Part shown: positions 5,945 through 9,276 of the stretch, one piece after another | Numbering within the stretch: the first letter of the stretch is position 1 | Layout: every line of letters begins with the position of its first letter | NCBI GenBank assembly: GCA_016873525.1 | Contig: VGXD01000061.1 | Coordinates: 1 to 9,276, forward strand | Length of the DNA stretch: 9,276 bases | Source of the DNA: Nitrospira sp. | GTDB lineage: Bacteria; Nitrospirota; Nitrospiria; Nitrospirales; Nitrospiraceae | Reading direction: 5' to 3' | The notes under the pieces: generated by a model | Told to the model about the DNA's origin: nothing | Database searches by the model: none | What the model saw: the letters and a program-made list of their open reading frames with translations, nothing else | Made by a program: the position numbers and the translations under genes

Positions 5945-6951
5945 GGGATTTTCAACGATTCGACCTGCTGGCCGACAAACAGGGTGAGGGCGTCGAGCCC
6001 GTCCCGCGTGGCGGCGGAAATCGTGAAGAACTTGATCCGGCGCCGCTTGCAATAGCTTCGCAACGCGTCCAGCCGTTCCCCGTTGCCCGCGATATCCAGC
6101 TTGGTCCCCACGACCGCAAAGGGCTTGGATTTCAGGGCGGCGTCATAGGACGCCAGTTCTTTTTTCAGGACTTCGTAGCTGGCGATGGGATATTCGGTGG
6201 TCCACTCCGAGATGTCGATCAGAATGAGCAAGAAGGAGGTGCGCTCGACGTGTCGAAGAAATTGCAACCCCAATCCCTTCCCCTCGTGGGCTCCCTCGAT
6301 CAGTCCCGGGATGTCGGCCACCACGAAGCTATGTTCGTTGCCCCACGACACGACGCCGAGGTTGGGCGTCAGGGTCGTGAAGGGGTAGTCCGCGATCTTA
6401 GGGTGGGCCGAGGAGATGGCCGTGATCAGGGTGGACTTGCCGGCGTTGGGAAACCCCACGAGGCCGACATCCGCCATGAGCTTCAGCTCCAACCGCAACC
6501 ACCGTTCTTCTCCCGGCGTGCCCGGCTCAAAATGAATCGGCACGCGGTTCGTCGAGGTGGAGAACCTGGCGTTGCCCCGGCCGCCGTGGCCTCCCTGCGC
6601 GACAACGTGAGACTGTCCCTCGGCGGTCAAGTCGGCGATGATCTCGCCCGTTTCACCATCCATGATCATGGTGCCGACGGGCACCTGGATCACCACATCG
6701 TCGGCGCTGCGTCCGTGTTTGTTGGAGCCGCTGCCTGGCCCGCCTGGTTTGGACTGGTACTGTTGCTGGTAGCGGAGGTCCAAGAGCGTCGCGAGGCGCT
6801 GCGACGCCACCATCACCACATTCCCGCCGTCCCCGCCGTCCCCGCCGTCGGGCCCGCCGTAGGGGACATACTTCTCTCGTCGAAAGCTGCAGGCGCCCTT
6901 TCCCCCGCAACCGGCTTTGACGAAGACACGGACTTGATCCACGAACAACAT
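5926..6951 (-). CDS. obgE: Obg family GTPase ObgE/CgtA
   Basis: Obg is an essential GTPase that helps 50S ribosome assembly and links growth to the stringent response. The 341-residue product has the glycine-rich Obg domain (1-159), with YGGPDGGDGGDGG (31-43) and QGGHGGRGN (119-127), then the G domain: G1 GFPNAGKS (166-173), G2 PFTTLTP (190-196), G3 DIPG (213-216), G4 TKLD (283-286) and G5 SA (312-313). The G4 motif has Thr in place of the usual Asn of NKxD, a tolerated change in some GTPases. The variable OCT domain of some Obg proteins is absent. The start is the ATG at 6949-6951 (MLFVDQV), with GGGGAG 8 nt upstream; a longer in-frame start at 7023 would add 24 residues from the leader. It is followed by overlapping proB and preceded by a likely promoter. 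Confidence 0.97.
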   Translation of the reverse strand: MLFVDQVRVFVKAGCGGKGACSFRREKYVPYGGPDGGDGGDGGNVVMVASQRLATLLDLRYQQQYQSKPGGPGSGSNKHGRSADDVVIQVPVGTMIMDGETGEIIADLTAEGQSHVVAQGGHGGRGNARFSTSTNRVPIHFEPGTPGEERWLRLELKLMADVGLVGFPNAGKSTLITAISSAHPKIADYPFTTLTPNLGVVSWGNEHSFVVADIPGLIEGAHEGKGLGLQFLRHVERTSFLLILIDISEWTTEYPIASYEVLKKELASYDAALKSKPFAVVGTKLDIAGNGERLDALRSYCKRRRIKFFTISAATRDGLDALTLFVGQQVESLKIPCETRS

Positions 6952-6994
6952 GCGACTCACTCCCCGGTCTTGAAACGATCGAACAAGCTTAGAC

Positions 6995-7023
6995 AGTATA
7001 AGTGCCGATGGCGCGCAAAGCAA
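6995..7023 (-). promoter_or_regulatory. Putative sigma70 promoter of obgE-proB-nadD-rsfS
   Basis: On the minus strand TTGCTT (7018-7023, first three bases match TTGACA) and TATACT (6995-7000, 5/6 to TATAAT) are separated by 17 nt. Transcription would start near 6988, leaving a leader of about 37 nt ahead of the obgE ATG and its GGGGAG Shine-Dalgarno. This would allow obgE and the genes after it to be expressed independently of rplU-rpmA. Confidence 0.5.
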
Positions 7024-7037
7024 ACCATCCTTCGGCG

Positions 7038-7054
7038 GGCTCCCGCAAGGAGCC
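7038..7054 (-). terminator. Weak stem-loop between the secreted-protein gene and obgE
   Basis: GGCTCC (7038-7043) and GGAGCC (7049-7054) form a 6-bp stem with a 5-nt loop, about 100 nt past the stop of the secreted-protein gene and just before the obgE promoter. On the minus strand it is followed by a mixed stretch with GGTTTGCTTT rather than a clean U-tract, so termination there would be partial at best. Confidence 0.3.
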
Positions 7055-7154
7055 GGCGAGCCGCTCTGCCCCTCCCAGGGAAACGACCGGTTTGCGTAAG
7101 GCGATCATTTGCAGGATGCCGAACGGCGGGCGGTTCTCTAGCAGCCTGATGCGG

Positions 7155-7709
7155 TCACGGCATGGGTCCGTCAAAGACCAATTCCCTAATCCGGCACTCC
7201 GCGCATTTCATCAACATGCTCTGAATGCGAGGCGCCGAACAGGACCGCAATTCCTCATCCGACAGCTTGGGCTGCGCGTCGGGACGAAATTCAGGCGTGT
7301 GAGGTTCGACCCGCAGAACTTTGACGGTCCCGCTTTGCAGAAGGCGGATAAATTGCCTGGCTTCGTCCAGCGACCGCGTGCTCCAATACAAGGCCGTCAT
7401 GGCGCCTTGGGAGTGGAGCAGGGGGACTTGGGCCGTGTAGTAACCGGCTTCAATGTGCAAGGTCACCTGATGCACGGACAGGCCGGCAGTGTGGATGGAA
7501 AGCAGCGGAACGGTCCGGATTGCTTTGAAGGCGCAGAGGCGCTCTAGTTCTTCTTCCTGCGCGACCTCGAACTTGTCGTCGAACTTGTCGTTGAAGCCGG
7601 GGGATCGATCGGGGTGGCGAACCGACGAGAGCGCGGCCTCCTGCGGCGCCGCTGCGACGGGTGCCACGAGGAACCATGCCGACAGCAGGACGAATCCAGC
7701 TCGATACAT
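7155..7709 (-). CDS. Small exported protein of unknown function
   Basis: A 184-residue protein I do not recognise. Residues 1-21 look like a Sec signal peptide: MYRAG, then hydrophobic FVLLSAWFLVAPVAA, with an AxA-type cleavage region before PQEAALSS, so the mature protein of about 163 residues is probably periplasmic or secreted. There are no other membrane segments. The mature part has four Cys (59, 157, 169, 172), the last two as CAEC near the C-terminus, which could form disulfides or bind a metal or haem partner; CAEC lacks the CxxCH haem signature. A tandem DKFDDKFE arises from a 12-bp duplication. I chose the ATG at 7707-7709 because it opens the signal peptide and has AGGAAGAGG just upstream; the longer start at 7754 gives an unlikely leader. 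It lies 107 bp after rpmA and 203 bp before obgE. The base composition looks like its neighbours. Confidence 0.75.
   Translation of the reverse strand: MYRAGFVLLSAWFLVAPVAAAPQEAALSSVRHPDRSPGFNDKFDDKFEVAQEEELERLCAFKAIRTVPLLSIHTAGLSVHQVTLHIEAGYYTAQVPLLHSQGAMTALYWSTRSLDEARQFIRLLQSGTVKVLRVEPHTPEFRPDAQPKLSDEELRSCSAPRIQSMLMKCAECRIRELVFDGPMP
7567..7590. repeat. Tandem 12-bp duplication inside the secreted-protein gene
   Basis: TCGAACTTGTCG occurs twice in direct succession (7567-7578 and 7579-7590) with no mismatch. It keeps the reading frame and encodes the doubled D-K-F motif near residues 41-48 of the mature exported protein. Confidence 0.85.
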
Positions 7710-7816
7710 ACCGCCTCTTCCTAATCTAGCGAGCCCGCCATCGAGGTGCGGCATCAGAGCGCACGATAGCAGATGAGGATGGAAGAAAATCCGTCAAAGG
7801 CAGGTGCGGCAGAGGT

Positions 7817-8095
7817 TCACGCAACGGGGAGTTCGGCGCCTTGCGTTGCCGGGTAGATGCTGATTTTCTGTCTGGCCTTCCCGCCCTCGAACTTGACGAC
7901 ACCGGAAATCTTGGCGAACAGCGTGTGGTCTCGTCCTTGACCGACGTTGAAGCCGGGGAAAAACTTGGTGCCCCGCTGCCGGACGATGATACTGCCGGCC
8001 GTCACCGTCTGGCCGCCGTAAGCCTTGACGCCCAAATACTTCGGGTTGCTGTCCCGGCCGTTTCTCGATGAGCCGCCGCCTTTATTTGTTGCCAT
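7817..8095 (-). CDS. rpmA: 50S ribosomal protein L27
   Basis: L27 is a 50S protein whose N-terminal tail reaches the peptidyl-transferase centre and helps place tRNA. The 92-residue product has the family signature GGGSSRNGRD (6-15) and then LGVKAYGGQ, VRQRGTKFFPG and GRDHTLFAK. The start MATNKGGGSS differs slightly from the common MAHKKAGGSS and has no Firmicutes-type cleavable leader. The ATG has AAGAGGA about 7 nt upstream. It lies 33 nt downstream of rplU, the near-universal L21-L27 pair, and is surely co-transcribed with it. Confidence 0.98.
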   Translation of the reverse strand: MATNKGGGSSRNGRDSNPKYLGVKAYGGQTVTAGSIIVRQRGTKFFPGFNVGQGRDHTLFAKISGVVKFEGGKARQKISIYPATQGAELPVA

Positions 8096-8128
8096 GGCTG
8101 TGTCCTCTTACGATCGGTGCGTGATCGG

Positions 8129-8443
8129 CTATGCCGTCGTGATGTTCGTGATCCGGACTTGCGTGAAACATTGCCGGTGGCCTTTGGTGCGCCGGTAATT
8201 CTTCCGCCGCTTCTTTTTGAAGATCATCATGGACCTGGTCCGGCCCTGGCTGATGATCTCCGCTGTCACGCAAGCCTTCTCCACCCAGGGATGGCCGACC
8301 ACAAGGCCGGCGTCGCCTTGGACGAGGCGGATTTGCTTCAATTCCACCGTGCCGCCCACTTCCCCGGCCAACTTCTCGACCCGGAGCATCTCGCCCGGCT
8401 CGACCCGATACTGCTTTCCCCCGGTCTCTACGATAGCGTACAT
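8129..8443 (-). CDS. rplU: 50S ribosomal protein L21
   Basis: L21 binds 23S rRNA in the 50S subunit. The 104-residue product starts with the usual MYAIVETGGKQYRVEPGE and carries the conserved basic signature FKKKRRKNYRRTKGHRQ (75-91) and then VRITNI near the end; length is normal for the family. The ATG has a perfect TAAGGAGG 9 nt upstream, as expected for a highly expressed gene. It is the first gene of the minus-strand block, transcribed from a strong-looking promoter, and is divergent from ilvE. Confidence 0.98.
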   Translation of the reverse strand: MYAIVETGGKQYRVEPGEMLRVEKLAGEVGGTVELKQIRLVQGDAGLVVGHPWVEKACVTAEIISQGRTRSMMIFKKKRRKNYRRTKGHRQCFTQVRITNITTA

Positions 8444-8473
8444 GTGCCACTGCCTCCTTAAACAAGACTGTGT

Positions 8474-8503
8474 TTTCTATCACAATCTTTCGACAGGTGT
8501 CAA
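8474..8503 (-). promoter_or_regulatory. Strong sigma70-type promoter of rplU-rpmA
   Basis: A perfect TTGACA (8498-8503, minus strand) lies 18 nt before TAGAAA (8474-8479, 4/6 to TATAAT), which has a TG one base upstream, an extended -10. The predicted leader of the rplU mRNA is only about 24 nt, leaving little room for an L21 autoregulatory structure. Confidence 0.65.
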
Positions 8504-8548
8504 GGCGGTGCGCAGCGGCCTCGTTCGTCGTTTCCGACTCCGTATTTC

Positions 8549-8578
8549 TTGACTCATCTTCGAAGGCGCTGCTATAGT
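8549..8578 (+). promoter_or_regulatory. Sigma70-type promoter of ilvE
   Basis: TTGACT (8549-8554, 5/6) and TATAGT (8573-8578, 5/6) with an 18-nt spacer face ilvE. Transcription would start near 8585, giving a leader of about 43 nt. The -35 element lies 45 bp from the -35 of the divergent rplU promoter, so the two could affect each other. Confidence 0.7.
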
Positions 8579-8627
8579 GGCCTCGCGGGCTGTTTCCTTC
8601 ACTCATGACGGGGGTTTGGGTCGCATT

Positions 8628-9276
8628 ATGCTGGAGCCGAGCGAGAAAATCTGGATGGACGGGGCCTTTGTGAAGTGGGCGGACGCCTCCGTCCACGTTC
8701 TGACCCATTCGCTGCACTACGGGTTGGCGGCTTTCGAGGGCATCCGTTGTTACAAGGGGAAAAACGGCTCCGCCATCTTCCGTCTGCAGGAACACGTCGA
8801 TCGGCTGCTCGAATCGGCCCACATCTCTTTGATGAAGTTACCCTATGACCGGAAGCAGATCACGGATGCGATCGTGGAAACGGTTCGGATCAACCGGCTG
8901 GAGGCCTGTTACATCCGGCCGCTGGTGTATATCGGGTATGGCGCGATGGGGCTGTATCCGGGAGACAACCCCATTCGCGTGGCGATCGCGGCCTGGCGTT
9001 GGGGCACGTATCTGGGCGAGGAAGCCTTGACCAAGGGCATCAGGGCCAGGGTCTCGTCCTTCACCCGCCACCACGTCAATATCTCGATGACCCGCGCCAA
9101 GATATCGGGCCATTACGTGAACTCCATCATGGCCAAGCACGAAGTGAAGGCGGATGGCTACGATGAGGCCATCCTGCTGGATACGGACGGCTATGTCTCG
9201 GAAGGCACGGGAGAGAACATTTTTCTGGTTCGCAAGGGCGTAATCAAGACCACCCCGCTCACGTCCATCCTAGAGG
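8628..9276 (+). CDS. ilvE: Branched-chain amino acid aminotransferase IlvE (3'-truncated by window edge)
   Basis: IlvE is a PLP-dependent fold-type IV aminotransferase that makes leucine, isoleucine and valine from their 2-oxo acids with glutamate. The first 216 residues of about 300 are present. Family features are KIWMDGAFV (7-15), HYGLAAFEGIRCY (30-42), the YIRPLVYIG segment (95-103), the catalytic lysine Lys158 in MTRAKISGHYVNS, and the PLP-pocket motif SEGTGENIF (191-199). The ATG at 8628 fits the family N-terminus (MLEPSEKIWMDG). The ribosome-binding site is poor, only a G-rich GGGGGTTTGGG upstream. D-amino-acid transaminase and aminodeoxychorismate lyase share the fold, but the length of the N-terminus and the FEGIRCY motif favour IlvE. 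It is divergent from rplU with its own promoter. Confidence 0.95.
   Translation, partial: MLEPSEKIWMDGAFVKWADASVHVLTHSLHYGLAAFEGIRCYKGKNGSAIFRLQEHVDRLLESAHISLMKLPYDRKQITDAIVETVRINRLEACYIRPLVYIGYGAMGLYPGDNPIRVAIAAWRWGTYLGEEALTKGIRARVSSFTRHHVNISMTRAKISGHYVNSIMAKHEVKADGYDEAILLDTDGYVSEGTGENIFLVRKGVIKTTPLTSILE

Noticed and set aside
7841..7856. CGCAA/TTGCG pairing near the end of rpmA as a terminator.
   Set aside because: The arms lie within the coding sequence and no T-tract follows the stop.
8605..8673. A 22-codon open frame in the ilvE leader (begins MTGVWVALCWS), a possible leader peptide.
   Set aside because: It lacks a run of Leu, Ile or Val codons, no terminator/antiterminator pair is visible, and it has no clear ribosome-binding site.
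8082..8822. A 246-codon minus-strand open frame spanning rplU and the ilvE start.
   Set aside because: It overlaps rplU in another frame, crosses both divergent promoters and runs antisense into ilvE.

Overview
The window is a high-GC bacterial chromosome segment (roughly 60% G+C by eye) of housekeeping genes. A long minus-strand block runs right to left: rplU, rpmA, a gene for a small secreted protein, obgE, proB, nadD, rsfS, a LapA/LapB-like membrane TPR gene, bioB and an orphan LuxR-type regulator. It is flanked by two plus-strand genes cut by the window edges: pyrD at the left and ilvE at the right. The rplU-rpmA-obgE-proB-nadD-rsfS order, the high G+C and the LapB homologue point to a Gram-negative, LPS-bearing bacterium. 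Nitrospirota (Nitrospira-like) is my best guess, from general resemblance only. No mobile element, CRISPR array, tRNA or rRNA was seen.

Right part (7155-9276): rplU and ilvE are divergent and share a 184-bp intergenic region with two good sigma70-type promoters about 45 bp apart. rplU and rpmA encode ribosomal proteins L21 and L27. A 184-residue exported protein of unknown function then sits between rpmA and obgE, where these genes are often adjacent.

Centre (3613-6951): obgE (ribosome-assembly GTPase, with its own likely promoter), proB (glutamate 5-kinase, overlapping obgE by 19 nt), nadD (NAD synthesis) and rsfS (ribosome silencing factor). proA, often next to proB, is absent; a 120-bp spacer with an 11-bp inverted repeat lies between proB and nadD. 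The conserved N-terminus of RsfS is clearly encoded but has no ATG, GTG or TTG start. An AGGAGG lies six bases before an ATC codon, which suggests a rare non-canonical start overlapping the end of nadD.

Left part (1-3609): a fused LapA-like/LapB-like membrane protein with TPRs and a zinc ribbon, probably an envelope or LPS-control factor; bioB (biotin synthase) behind a GC-rich palindromic spacer; a 94-residue stand-alone LuxR/GerE helix-turn-helix protein with a basic tail; and, convergent with it, the 3' part of a class 1A-like pyrD.

I found no clearly new multi-gene system. The points most worth a second look are the rsfS start, the LapA-LapB fusion, the secreted protein between rpmA and obgE, and the class 1A-type dihydroorotate dehydrogenase.
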